Positions 18,584 to 27,886 of a stretch of DNA of 64,000 nt are shown piece by piece. Under the pieces are notes generated by a model that was given only the letters and a program-made list of their open reading frames with translations, searched no databases and had not been told where the DNA came from. This stretch comes from an uncultured Rickettsiales bacterium (GTDB lineage: Bacteria; Pseudomonadota; Alphaproteobacteria; Micavibrionales; GCA-2720935): assembly GCA_950054255.1 (NCBI GenBank), contig CATLOR010000002.1, positions 1 through 64,000 on the forward strand, written 5' to 3'. Position 1 is the first letter of the stretch. Each line of letters begins with the position of its first letter. A program made the translations under genes and the position numbers.

Positions 18584-20059
18584 ATGAACAGAATTGGTAT
18601 TAGCGGTATTACAACATATGTTCCTTCTTATCGTGTCGATTTAGAGAATTGGTGCGCATGGACAGGAGGAAACTGGAATAAGATTAAAACAGTTGTTGGT
18701 CATAGTTTTAGATTGCCTGGTGCTAATGAAAATATGTATACGATGGCGGCAAATGCCGTTTTAAAACTCATTAAAAATTATAATATTGATCCACGCGAAG
18801 TCGGCTTCTTGGGGCTTGGTACAGAAACAAGTACAGATAATGCCGCAGGTGCTATTATTGTTAAAGGGATTGTTAATCAAGGATTAAAAGCACTTGGGTT
18901 ACCGTTGTTAGCGCGTGATTGTGAGGTGCCGGAATATAAACAAGCTTGTTTGGGTGGTGTTTATGCTATGAAAGGCGCTATTCGATATTTAGCGGTGGAT
19001 GGTAGTGGTAAAAAAGCCATCACTGTCTGTTCTGATATAGCAAAATATGAAAGAAACACAGCGGGTGAGCCAACACAAGGCGCAGGTGCGGTGGCTTTAT
19101 TGATAGAAGAAGATGCTAAATTATTAGAGGTCGATTTATCGTCAACTGGTAGGGCTTCTGATTATCGGATCTTGGACTTTCGTAAACCATTTTCTCGTTT
19201 CATGGGGCAAAAAGAAAATCAATTAGGACAAGTCAATGATTTTCCTGTTTTGAATGGGCAATATTCAACTGTGTGTTATATCGATGAAGTGTTAGCCGCG
19301 TTAAAAGACTTTGCTCGTAAAAAGAATGACACGCTTGCCTCATATATTCAAAAACTTTCCAATGTGTTTTTACACAGACCTTATGCCCAAATGGCTGAAA
19401 CGGGATGGTTGATGTGTAATTTATATGCACTTTCTCAAGGAACTGAGGAGGATAAAGCTATTCTTGAAGAATATTGCGAGAAATCGTCTGTTTCATATGA
19501 GGATGTTATTAAAGAGTTGAGTGGCGATCATGATTTCTTAGAGTTAGTTGAACAAAAACGTTTAAACAATATGGTATACTCAAAAACACAACGCGTTATT
19601 CGCATGATTTCTCGCAATGAAGAGCTATATAATCAAATGTTTGATCCGCTCTCTCTTGGATGGGATATGATGAAGGAAGTTGGCAATGTATATACATCTT
19701 CTCTTTTTATGTGGATTGCTTCAGCGTGTGAAACAGCAGCACGTGATAATTTGGATTTAACAGATAAAGATATTTTAACAGTTGGATATGGAAGTGGGGA
19801 TGCTGCTGAGATTATTCCTATGACATTTATGCCAACTTGGAAGGACGCGTCTGAAAAAATTGGATTTGAAAACGCGTTTGAAACATATACGGATTTGAAT
19901 GAAGAGCAATATCAATATCTTCACTCTGGTGAAGGTATTCACAATGAGCGTATTATTACAAAGCATGATTTTTTTATTAAAGACATAGGTGTGTCTGAGG
20001 AGAAATCATTTAATGATAAAGGCATTGAATATTACGATTTTGCTGTTTCTGCATCCTAA
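18584..20059 (+). CDS. mvaS: Hydroxymethylglutaryl-CoA synthase
   Basis: 491 residues. Catalytic residues visible: Glu in GLGTETSTDN, Cys in EYKQACLGGVYAMKGA, His in FLHRPYAQMAE. It joins acetyl-CoA and acetoacetyl-CoA, the committed entry into the mevalonate pathway. Most bacterial enzymes have about 385-400 residues; this one is about 100 longer, with extra sequence after the catalytic His region, closer in length to eukaryotic forms. No acetoacetyl-CoA thiolase is in the cluster. Confidence 0.92.
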   Translation: MNRIGISGITTYVPSYRVDLENWCAWTGGNWNKIKTVVGHSFRLPGANENMYTMAANAVLKLIKNYNIDPREVGFLGLGTETSTDNAAGAIIVKGIVNQGLKALGLPLLARDCEVPEYKQACLGGVYAMKGAIRYLAVDGSGKKAITVCSDIAKYERNTAGEPTQGAGAVALLIEEDAKLLEVDLSSTGRASDYRILDFRKPFSRFMGQKENQLGQVNDFPVLNGQYSTVCYIDEVLAALKDFARKKNDTLASYIQKLSNVFLHRPYAQMAETGWLMCNLYALSQGTEEDKAILEEYCEKSSVSYEDVIKELSGDHDFLELVEQKRLNNMVYSKTQRVIRMISRNEELYNQMFDPLSLGWDMMKEVGNVYTSSLFMWIASACETAARDNLDLTDKDILTVGYGSGDAAEIIPMTFMPTWKDASEKIGFENAFETYTDLNEEQYQYLHSGEGIHNERIITKHDFFIKDIGVSEEKSFNDKGIEYYDFAVSAS

Positions 20060-20107
20060 GTTTTCTTAATCGTTAATTTATGAGTGCTTAAGTAATAGGA
20101 GGAAATT

Positions 20108-20878
20108 ATGCGCATTAAAGATCTTAAAAAAGCACATATATGGATTATTGGAGCAAGCAGTGGTATTGGTGCGGCTTTAGCATTGGAGTTGAGTAAGGCG
20201 GGTGCGACACTGGCCCTGTCTGCGCGTCGTGAAGATGAATTAAATAAAGTTGTATCTGGTTTAGAAGGACAAGGGCATATATCACTTCCAGCAGATGTTG
20301 GTAATCATGAAACAATGGAACAAGCTCTTAAAATAATAGCTGAAAACTTCCCTCAATTAGATAGTGTTATTTTCTTACCTGCTATTTATTCAAAACATAC
20401 GCAAGAGCGTAAAGAGTTATCTTTTATTCATAAAATGATCCATGTGAATTTAGGCGGCGCGTTTGAAACTGTTGAAACGGTTTTACCTCTTTTTGAAAAA
20501 CAAACATATGGACAAATTGTTTTATGTGGCTCTGTTGCAGGATATAGAGGACTTCCTTACGGGCAACCTTATTGTGCAACAAAAGCTGGTGTGATTAGTT
20601 ATGCGGAAAGTTTACGGATAGAGTTCGAGGATAAAAATATTGATGTCAAAGTTATTAATCCAGGCTTTGTGAAAACACCTCTTACAGATAAAAACGATTT
20701 TTCAATGCCAATGATAATCTCTTCTGAGAAGGCAGCTCAATCAATTTTGAAAGGGATACAATCATCTTGTTTTGAGATAAGTTTTCCGTTCTTTTTTGTT
20801 TTATTTATGAAGTTTTTAGGCCTTCTACCAAATAAAGTATTTTTCATTTTCGCAAGACTTATGAAGCGTAAAACTTAA
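20108..20878 (+). CDS. Short-chain dehydrogenase/reductase
   Basis: 256 residues. Rossmann motif GASSGIGAALALELS, catalytic Ser in CGSVAGYRG and YCATKAG. A hydrophobic C-terminal segment (ISFPFFFVLFMKFLGLL) suggests membrane contact. It follows mvaS by 48 bp with AGGAGG before the ATG, so it may be the last gene of the mevalonate transcript. Substrate unknown. Confidence 0.85.
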   Translation: MRIKDLKKAHIWIIGASSGIGAALALELSKAGATLALSARREDELNKVVSGLEGQGHISLPADVGNHETMEQALKIIAENFPQLDSVIFLPAIYSKHTQERKELSFIHKMIHVNLGGAFETVETVLPLFEKQTYGQIVLCGSVAGYRGLPYGQPYCATKAGVISYAESLRIEFEDKNIDVKVINPGFVKTPLTDKNDFSMPMIISSEKAAQSILKGIQSSCFEISFPFFFVLFMKFLGLLPNKVFFIFARLMKRKT

Positions 20879-20978
20879 ACTAAAGTTAGCATTGTCTTTA
20901 CTGTTTATTGGTATAATTTTCAAATATGTGATATTATACTAATCTATTGTAAAATATAGATTTTCTGGGAGTTTGACA

Positions 20979-23900
20979 ATGCTAATGGCTTTTTTTGAAC
21001 AGTTTTTCCTGTTTGGGGAGGTACCTGATACCGCTGTTAGCGGTACATATGTATTATCATTCGTTTTTTTATCTTACATTATTGCATCCATGGGAGCTTT
21101 CACAGGGCTTGTCTTTGCTGATAATATTTTACAGGCAAAAAATAAAAGAGATAAATATATTTTTCATTTAGGGGGTGCCTTTGCATTTGGTGCAGGGATA
21201 TGGGCTATGCATTTTGTCGGGATGTTGGCTTATAAAATGGATATGGTTCACAGTTATGATCCCTTTTTGACATTTGTTTCGATGAATGTTGCGGTTTTTA
21301 TTGCTTATGGTGTCTTGAAAATCATTCGACATGAAAATATCAATTTTAAAACGATTTGTTGCAGCTCAATTCTATTGGGAACAGGTATCTGTTTGATGCA
21401 TTATATCGGTATGTCGGCAATGGATATGCGTGCTGATTTGAAGTATCAAGCAGGCTATTTCTTCGTATCGTTTTTGATTGCTGTTATCGCCTCAGCCGCA
21501 GCGTTAATGATTGTTTTTGTTTTAGGGCGTCATGTTAAACGCGCTAAATTATTACTACAATTTGTTGCTGCGCTTGTTATGGGGGTAGCTGTCTGTGGTA
21601 TGCATTATACAGGAATGGAAGCCGCAGTTTTTCTTCCCTTTGCAGATTGCCGTTTTGATCCTAATCAAAGCTATGACACACTCGCAATGATTGTTGCTAT
21701 TGTTAGTAGTATTATTTTTATAATAGCGTTAACGGTTAGTTTATACACAAGATCAGAAGCAGAAAATAATAAACATATTCACAACAGAATGTCAGGGAAT
21801 ATTATTTTTACACAACTATCTGCGTTGTTGGGTGTTTTTATGATTTTGATTGTTGGAGCATATTTCTTCTTAAGCTCAAATTTAAAAATGACAGAATATA
21901 CAACCGACCTATTAGTCGTTAGTACTGCGCAAGAAACTTTTTTGTCAGAATATATTCATATTTTATCTTTTGATAATGCTGAAGAAAGGCGTAATAGTGA
22001 AAAAGGATACGAGCTTTTGATTTCGTCTAATTTTGATACGATTGAACGCGGCGGGCGTGCTGTTTTAGATCTTCAGCAAGATAAAATACAAAAAATAAGT
22101 CCTTTTCTACAAATGGATCAAGTAATACAAACTGATTTTTTGGAAATAAAAAAAGGCTGGTTCTCATTAGTGACGCCCACAACTCAAAAGAATATAAGTA
22201 ATAGAATCAATAAATTAAGAGCGCTGTTAAAAGAACAAGTTCTATTTGTGCAATCACTTCATTCAGAAATAAAATCCCAAAGAGATGATTTATTTTTAAA
22301 ACAAAAAATTATTTTAGGGTTGGGGATTTTTACTTTTTTTATAACGGTTTTATACGTCCGTTTTTTGATTATTAATCCATTAGAAGCAGCGAGGCAAGAA
22401 TTACAAAAGAGCAGAGACACATTAAAGAAGCGCGTTTTAGAGCAAACAAAAATATTACAAGATGCAAAAGATGAAGCAGACAGAGCAAATAATGCAAAGA
22501 GTGACTTTCTGGCTAATATGTCACATGAAATTCGAACGCCTATGAATGCGATTATTGGCTTATCTAGATATTTGATGGAAACAGACTTAAACAATGACCA
22601 ACAAGAATGCACAAAAGCAATTAATAAGGCCGGTGATAATTTACTCTATATTATTAATGATGTAATCGATATTTCTAAAATTGAGGCGGGTAAATTTTCA
22701 TTAGAAGAAATCGATATTGATATAGGACAAGTTCTTGAAGATACAATGGGGTTACATACTTTCAATGCTCGCGAAAAAGGACTTCAGCTTGAATTGGATA
22801 TTCAGCCAGATATCCCAACATCCTTAATCGGAGATTCTGTTAGGTTAGGGCAAATTTTTGGCAATTTGATTAGTAATTCTATTAAATTCACCCACGAAGG
22901 ATCAATTAAAGTTTCCTTATCTGTGCAGGAAGAAACAGTTTCTGATGTTATTTTAAAATGTGAAGTTTCTGATACAGGAATAGGGATTTCAAAAGATAAA
23001 CAAAAGACGGTTTTTGAGAAGTTTTCACAAGCAGAGCAATCGACAACAAGACAGTTTGGTGGTACTGGTTTAGGCCTTACAATTGTAAAGCAGATCATAG
23101 AAATGATGGGAGGGGCTATTTCTGTTAAAAGTACTCCTGGTGAAGGGACAACATTCTCATTTACTGTTAAGCTAAAAAGAAAAAGTGAAGATCGATCTAA
23201 TATCAATATTCATTTAGAAGATGAGAATCGTATCCTTGTTGTCGATGGTTATGAGTTAGAGCGCTTTTTAATATCTAAGACATTTGCAAAAAAAGGCATA
23301 GATTCTGATGTCGCAAGCAATTATGAGGAGGCTGTTTTATTTCTTGAAGAAAACAATCGATATAATGCGTGTATTTTAGGGATTGATTTCTATGAGGACG
23401 AACCTTTAGCTCTTGTTGATTATATACGTGGAAACCCAATCTATGATAAAATCCCAATAATTCTGGTTTTTGATGATCTCCATAAATTTAAAGAAGAGCA
23501 TCTACTTGAAAAAGGTGTGGATGGTTATTTTAGAAAACCATATGATTCTCATAAAATTATTTCAGCAGTCGATCTGAGCTATAAAAATAAAAAGAAAGGC
23601 ATTAAACGCCAAGCTCTTTTAAATCGTCACAATGTTACGAAGTTCATAGATTCTCAATATGAGGAAAATGTCCGTGATGTTAAAGACTTATTTGCAGGTA
23701 AAAAAATCCTAACAGTTGATGATGCGAAATTAAATGTATTAGTGATGAAAAAAGCCCTTAAAAAATACGGTGTTGAAATTGATATCGCTTATGATGGAAA
23801 AGAAGCCGTGGAAAAAGTTGCTAATAACGATTATGACTTAGTCTTTATGGATTGTCAGATGCCCGTGATGGATGGATTTCAAGCAACAATTGCAATCCGT

Positions 23901-24095
23901 GATTTTGAACGTAAGCAGAAAAAAGAAGCTGTTCCTATCGTTGCTTTAACAGCGGATGCTATGATCGGAGACCGTGAAAAGTGTTTAAGCTTTGGCATGA
24001 ATGATTATATCAATAAACCATTTAAAGATGCTCAAATAGTAGCAATCATGAATAAATGGTTATATGATAAGAATCAAAAAATAGGGGCAATTTAA
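20979..24095 (+). CDS. MHYT-domain hybrid histidine kinase
   Basis: About 1038 residues. The N-terminal ~260 residues form a seven-helix MHYT sensor with three signature repeats (MHFVGMLAYKM, MHYIGMSAMDM, MHYTGMEAA), proposed in the family to bind copper and sense gases or redox state. A further membrane pair brackets a ~150-residue periplasmic-type loop. Then HisKA ([12 protein letters not shown], His near 515), HATPase (GGTGLGLTI), a degenerate receiver lacking a clear acceptor, and a canonical receiver (FMDCQMPVMDG). ATG 20979 has GGGAG at 8 bp; the extension to TTG 20973 is unlikely. The HPt gene follows 3 bp later. Confidence 0.88.
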   Translation: MLMAFFEQFFLFGEVPDTAVSGTYVLSFVFLSYIIASMGAFTGLVFADNILQAKNKRDKYIFHLGGAFAFGAGIWAMHFVGMLAYKMDMVHSYDPFLTFVSMNVAVFIAYGVLKIIRHENINFKTICCSSILLGTGICLMHYIGMSAMDMRADLKYQAGYFFVSFLIAVIASAAALMIVFVLGRHVKRAKLLLQFVAALVMGVAVCGMHYTGMEAAVFLPFADCRFDPNQSYDTLAMIVAIVSSIIFIIALTVSLYTRSEAENNKHIHNRMSGNIIFTQLSALLGVFMILIVGAYFFLSSNLKMTEYTTDLLVVSTAQETFLSEYIHILSFDNAEERRNSEKGYELLISSNFDTIERGGRAVLDLQQDKIQKISPFLQMDQVIQTDFLEIKKGWFSLVTPTTQKNISNRINKLRALLKEQVLFVQSLHSEIKSQRDDLFLKQKIILGLGIFTFFITVLYVRFLIINPLEAARQELQKSRDTLKKRVLEQTKILQDAKDEADRANNAKSDFLANMSHEIRTPMNAIIGLSRYLMETDLNNDQQECTKAINKAGDNLLYIINDVIDISKIEAGKFSLEEIDIDIGQVLEDTMGLHTFNAREKGLQLELDIQPDIPTSLIGDSVRLGQIFGNLISNSIKFTHEGSIKVSLSVQEETVSDVILKCEVSDTGIGISKDKQKTVFEKFSQAEQSTTRQFGGTGLGLTIVKQIIEMMGGAISVKSTPGEGTTFSFTVKLKRKSEDRSNINIHLEDENRILVVDGYELERFLISKTFAKKGIDSDVASNYEEAVLFLEENNRYNACILGIDFYEDEPLALVDYIRGNPIYDKIPIILVFDDLHKFKEEHLLEKGVDGYFRKPYDSHKIISAVDLSYKNKKKGIKRQALLNRHNVTKFIDSQYEENVRDVKDLFAGKKILTVDDAKLNVLVMKKALKKYGVEIDIAYDGKEAVEKVANNDYDLVFMDCQMPVMDGFQATIAIRDFERKQKKEAVPIVALTADAMIGDREKCLSFGMNDYINKPFKDAQIVAIMNKWLYDKNQKIGAI

Positions 24096-24098
24096 AAT

Positions 24099-24440
24099 AT
24101 GCAAAAAGAATTAAAAGAAATCGTAGATTTATCGAACTTATTAGACTATGCAGATGGCAATGAAGACGATTTACAAGAGCTTATTGATGCTTTTCACGAA
24201 ACAGTAGATGACGCATTTTCTTCTCTTAAGCAAGCTGTTGAGGTAGATGATGATAGAGAATGGAAAGAATCGCTTCATAAACTGAAAGGGTCTTTTGGCT
24301 ATGTTGGCGCTTATCATCTGCAATCTTTTTGTGAAGAGCTTGAAGAGCAGGCAAATACATCAACACAAGAAAAAGTAAAATCTGAAAAAGAACTGATTCA
24401 TGGGTATAAACAGATCTGTGATTTTCTAAAAAATAGATAA
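24099..24440 (+). CDS. HPt domain protein, partner of the MHYT kinase
   Basis: 113 residues with the HPt motif SLHKLKGSFGYVGA. It starts 3 bp after the kinase stop, so the two are almost certainly co-translated and form a phosphorelay. The final response regulator is not encoded alongside. Confidence 0.82.
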   Translation: MQKELKEIVDLSNLLDYADGNEDDLQELIDAFHETVDDAFSSLKQAVEVDDDREWKESLHKLKGSFGYVGAYHLQSFCEELEEQANTSTQEKVKSEKELIHGYKQICDFLKNR

Positions 24441-24538
24441 AAAACCCATTTATCATTAACTTTTTAAGCGATTGAATCTTCACAAAAGGTTTTTTTAGAG
24501 ATAGAGTAAGCTCGTTTAAACAATAAAGGAGTTTTTCA

Positions 24539-24682
24539 ATGTCTAAAGGTTCATTTTTTGTGTTTCTAAGTATCTGTATGGTTGCTACTTTTATGCTTGT
24601 TGGGTGTTCCAATACATTAAGCGGTGCTGGAAAAGATATTGAGAAAGCAGGACAGGCACTTCAAAAATCAGTTAATGATTAA
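24539..24682 (+). CDS. Entericidin-like small lipoprotein
   Basis: 47 residues. A lipoprotein signal ends in MLVGC, and the mature part (SNTLSGAGKDIEKAGQALQK) matches the entericidin A/B pattern of N-T-x-x-G-x-G-K-D. These are small membrane lipoproteins linked to stress or used as toxin/antidote pairs in enterics; here only one is present. AAAGGAG lies upstream of the ATG, and pyrC starts 3 bp after the stop. Confidence 0.8.
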   Translation: MSKGSFFVFLSICMVATFMLVGCSNTLSGAGKDIEKAGQALQKSVND

Positions 24683-24685
24683 GCC

Positions 24686-25789
24686 ATGTCTTTATCTCTC
24701 ACCTTACCAAAATGGTATGATTTGCATACTCATCTTAGACAAGATGAGTTATTAGCGCCTGTCATAAAATCACAATTAGATATGGGATGTTGTGGCGTTT
24801 TGGCGATGCCAAATACAAAACCTCCTGCTGCAAAAGTATTAGAGAATGATCCCCTTCCATATAAAAGTTTAGAATCATACTATGAAGATGTGATGCAAGC
24901 TGGAGGAGATGCTTTTGATGATTTGATTATTCCTCTTTACCTCACGAAAGATACTACGCCTAAAATGATTGAAGAAGGCGCGGAGAAAGGTATCTTGCGC
25001 GCAGTAAAATATTACCCGCCACATGGAACAACAGGAGCGGATTTTAGCCATCCATTAGCAGACTTCTTAGAAACTGATGTTATAAAAGCACTCGAAGATA
25101 ATGGTGTTGTCATGTGTATACATGGTGAAGAGCATGCTTTGTCGGGGGAGGTATATTTTGATAGAAAAACAAATGCAGAAGAATTCTTCTATAAAGAACG
25201 AATGCCTGTTTTATTAGATAAATACCCAAACCTTAAATGTGTGGGCGAGCATATGACGACGAAAGTTGGCGTTGATCTTGTCAAGCAAGCAGGTGATAAT
25301 TTCGTTGCCTCAATTACACCACAGCATTTGAAATATACAGTGGGTCACTTAGTCCAAGGATTGAAGTATCATTTATATTGTTTACCTTTGGTGAAGTTTG
25401 AAGAAGACCGTCATGCTCTTAGAGAGGCTGTTATTGACCCTAATAACACACAATTTTTCGCGGGAACTGATAGTGCGCCTCATACGACAAAAGCAACAGA
25501 ATGTGGGTGCGCAGCAGGATGTTTTACGGGCGGGGTTGCACCTCAATTATATGCTGAGGCCTTTGAATTAAGCGGTTGTGATTTATCACAAGTTGAAAAC
25601 CAAAATATCTTCAAACGCTTTTTATGTGATATTGGGCCTGAATTTTATGGACTTACTAAAAGTAAGGAGCATTTTATTTTATCTAAAGAAGAGCAAACTG
25701 TTCATCTGTTAGAAACAGAAGTTGGTACAATTACGCCCCTTCCTTTAGGTCTTGGAAGAGAGAAGATTTCTTGGAAGGTAAGTGTGTGA
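24686..25789 (+). CDS. pyrC: Dihydroorotase
   Basis: 367 residues of the amidohydrolase fold, class II (PyrC) type. Metal ligands in DLHTHLR, carbamylated Lys region RAVKYYPPHGTT, His in CIHGEE and EHMTT, Asp in FAGTDSAPH. It closes carbamoyl aspartate to dihydroorotate in pyrimidine synthesis. Its stop overlaps the pyrD start by one base, giving two consecutive pathway steps in one operon. Confidence 0.92.
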   Translation: MSLSLTLPKWYDLHTHLRQDELLAPVIKSQLDMGCCGVLAMPNTKPPAAKVLENDPLPYKSLESYYEDVMQAGGDAFDDLIIPLYLTKDTTPKMIEEGAEKGILRAVKYYPPHGTTGADFSHPLADFLETDVIKALEDNGVVMCIHGEEHALSGEVYFDRKTNAEEFFYKERMPVLLDKYPNLKCVGEHMTTKVGVDLVKQAGDNFVASITPQHLKYTVGHLVQGLKYHLYCLPLVKFEEDRHALREAVIDPNNTQFFAGTDSAPHTTKATECGCAAGCFTGGVAPQLYAEAFELSGCDLSQVENQNIFKRFLCDIGPEFYGLTKSKEHFILSKEEQTVHLLETEVGTITPLPLGLGREKISWKVSV

Positions 25790-26766
25790 TGTGGAATCCC
25801 TTGTTTTTACTGCCTCCTGAAACAGCGCATAAAGTTGCTTTATGGAGTGTTAAACACAGACTTGTTTCAAAAAACAGGCACTATGAGCATAGTGAGAAAG
25901 AGCTATGCGGGATTAAATTTTCAGCTTCTGTCGGGCTATCTGCTGGGGCAGATAAAGAGGGGTACGCCCTTAATGGATGGGGAAAGGTTGGCTTTGGTTT
26001 TGTTGAAACAGGAACTGTAACTTTGAACCCAAGGGAAGGCAATCCAAAGCCTCGTATTTGGCGACAAAAAAAATCAAATAGTATTGTAAATTGGATGGGA
26101 TTGCCTGGCGAGGGATTAGATGCTTTTTTAAAAAATATAAAAAATTATAGAGCGCATCCATCACAAGAAAAACTGGTTATAGGAGTAAGTATTGCTTCAC
26201 CAGAAGGAAAGATAAATGATTTAAAGATATTAGCAAAAGAGATATCTCCTTATGCAGATTACTTCACTTTAAATGCCTCTTGCCCTAATGTTGATCATGG
26301 CGCGCAAGGATTGGATCTTTTAGTGGAACAAATTAAAGCCGTAAACGCGTCTTCAAAGGGGGCTCCTTTGTTTTTAAAGATAGCACCAACAAGAGATCAA
26401 CATGCTTTAGAGGCGACATTAAAAACAACTTTTGATGTAGGTGTAAAAGGGTTTGTTTTGACAAATACGGTGCCTGCTACGGCATCGGATTTATTAGGTG
26501 ATTTTACATTTAAATGGCCGGAATATAACGGTGATAAGGTTGGTGGCTATAGTGGCCCTAAATTACTCGATACGACATGTTTTATGGTTTCTTGTGCTCG
26601 TAAGATACTTGGAAAAAGTGTACCTATTATTGGCGTTGGCGGTATACAATCGGCGCAAGATGCACAGCAAGTCATAAAGGCTGGGGCAGACTTAATTCAA
26701 CTCTATACAGGGTTTGTTTATAGTGGTCCTCGTTTAATTGATGAGATCAATAAAAGTTTTCTTTAA
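25789..26766 (+). CDS. pyrD: Dihydroorotate dehydrogenase, class 2-like
   Basis: About 325 residues from ATG 25789, which has GGAAGG 10 bp upstream. Landmarks: PETAHKVALW at the N-terminus (quinone-channel helix of class 2), GLSAGADKEGYALNGW, FGFVETGTVTLNPREGNPKPR, NASCPN with the flavin-binding Asn, and IIGVGGIQSAQDA for the FMN phosphate. It oxidises dihydroorotate to orotate with quinone. A longer reading from TTG 25771 overlaps pyrC and is less likely. The 3' end overlaps the convergent gene by 4 bp. Confidence 0.9.
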   Translation: MWNPLFLLPPETAHKVALWSVKHRLVSKNRHYEHSEKELCGIKFSASVGLSAGADKEGYALNGWGKVGFGFVETGTVTLNPREGNPKPRIWRQKKSNSIVNWMGLPGEGLDAFLKNIKNYRAHPSQEKLVIGVSIASPEGKINDLKILAKEISPYADYFTLNASCPNVDHGAQGLDLLVEQIKAVNASSKGAPLFLKIAPTRDQHALEATLKTTFDVGVKGFVLTNTVPATASDLLGDFTFKWPEYNGDKVGGYSGPKLLDTTCFMVSCARKILGKSVPIIGVGGIQSAQDAQQVIKAGADLIQLYTGFVYSGPRLIDEINKSFL

Positions 26767-27572
26767 AAAAGTTTTTCACCAAGTGATAAAACGATATCAA
26801 AGACAATCAATAAAACAATATACCACTCAACGCGTAATGATTGTTTTGAATGTAATAAGTCAATGAGGGTTTCTGCTGTTTGATGAATAACTTCTAGCTT
26901 TTCTTTGAGTGCAGAATGACGTTCGATAATTTCATAGTCATCTTCAAGTTTTGCATAGAAACGATTGAGCTCTGCGGGCTGTTCCCATAGAACTTCTGGT
27001 TTTTCTCTAACCTCAACTTTACCAGCCATATTGCGTTGGACGCTTAAGGCAAGGCCAATGTTTTTGAGGTACGTTTTGAAAAGTTTTGGCTTTGCGAGTT
27101 GGCCTATTTGTAAATCTCTGGCAACGGGATCTAAAACATCAAAAACATGAGAAATTTCGTGTTCATAATGGGAAAGGATAGTTGATTTAGCAAGAATATC
27201 ACTTAAGACTTCTAATTTTGCAGGGATGACAGATTTTAATTCAACGCGATTAAAAAAGATCTTATCATCTTTATGAGAGTGAATCTCAATATCCATGGTT
27301 TCAGAAACTTTAAATGGGTCATCGACAATGTCTTGTAAGTAAGGTTTGAGATCTTTTTCTAATAACGATTGTTGAGTCTTTTGATCGACATCAAAAAAGA
27401 CAATGACACCATAACGAAAGATATAGGCAATGCCACCAGTTTCAGGTTCCCAAACATAAGAGAGCGAATCTGTGTCATACATATCAGGAATATCTTTAAC
27501 GCGAATACGCTGTGCGACAAAAACAGTGTCTGCTTTTAAATGTGTTTTGTTAAATGTGTCAAAAAATTGCAT
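26763..27572 (-). CDS. RMD1/SIF2-family (DUF155) membrane protein
   Basis: 269 residues. The body fits the DUF155 pattern (FRYGVIVFFDV near residue 50, then helical regions and RNMAGKVEVREKPEVLWEQPAE). A single C-terminal membrane helix (WYIVLLIVFDIVLSL) ends the protein. Eukaryotic members (RMD1, RMND1) act in mitochondrial translation or meiotic nuclear division; the bacterial role is unknown. Transcribed alone and leftward. Confidence 0.8.
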   Translation of the reverse strand: MQFFDTFNKTHLKADTVFVAQRIRVKDIPDMYDTDSLSYVWEPETGGIAYIFRYGVIVFFDVDQKTQQSLLEKDLKPYLQDIVDDPFKVSETMDIEIHSHKDDKIFFNRVELKSVIPAKLEVLSDILAKSTILSHYEHEISHVFDVLDPVARDLQIGQLAKPKLFKTYLKNIGLALSVQRNMAGKVEVREKPEVLWEQPAELNRFYAKLEDDYEIIERHSALKEKLEVIHQTAETLIDLLHSKQSLRVEWYIVLLIVFDIVLSLGEKLF

Positions 27573-27804
27573 GATATATCCTTAATAGCCTCAATGAAAA
27601 TGCATAAGCTCATCATAATATAAATGAAACAGAGGATAAGTTGTTAGCTTTATTTTCTTATCTCTTTATTTTTTTTGCATAAATAATAACTGAATGAGTG
27701 CTGTCGTATGATGAAAATTAGGGGCGTGTTTTTCTGATGGGTTGATGGCGTATGAGATTATATAGAAATCAATCTATATTACATAAAGCTCAAGGCGCAA
27801 TTTG

Positions 27805-27846
27805 TTGATAAAAATCAATAAGTTGTTAACATTTTCTTGGTACGGT
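27805..27846 (+). promoter_or_regulatory. Perfect FNR box and -10 element upstream of ompW-like gene
   Basis: TTGATAAAAATCAA (27805-27818) is the exact FNR consensus. TGG-TACGGT (27838-27846) is a plausible extended -10. The implied start near 27853 places the box centre at about -41.5, the class II activating position. The rest of the 314-bp gap (27573-27886) shows no gene. E. coli ompW is also under FNR control. Confidence 0.65.
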
Positions 27847-27886
27847 GCTTTTGGTTATTAGCGCTTATTGTAAGAAAGGGTACACC

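Noticed and set aside
24226..24612. 128-codon leftward ORF over the HPt and entericidin genes
   Set aside because: It overlaps two well-supported genes on the other strand and matches no family.
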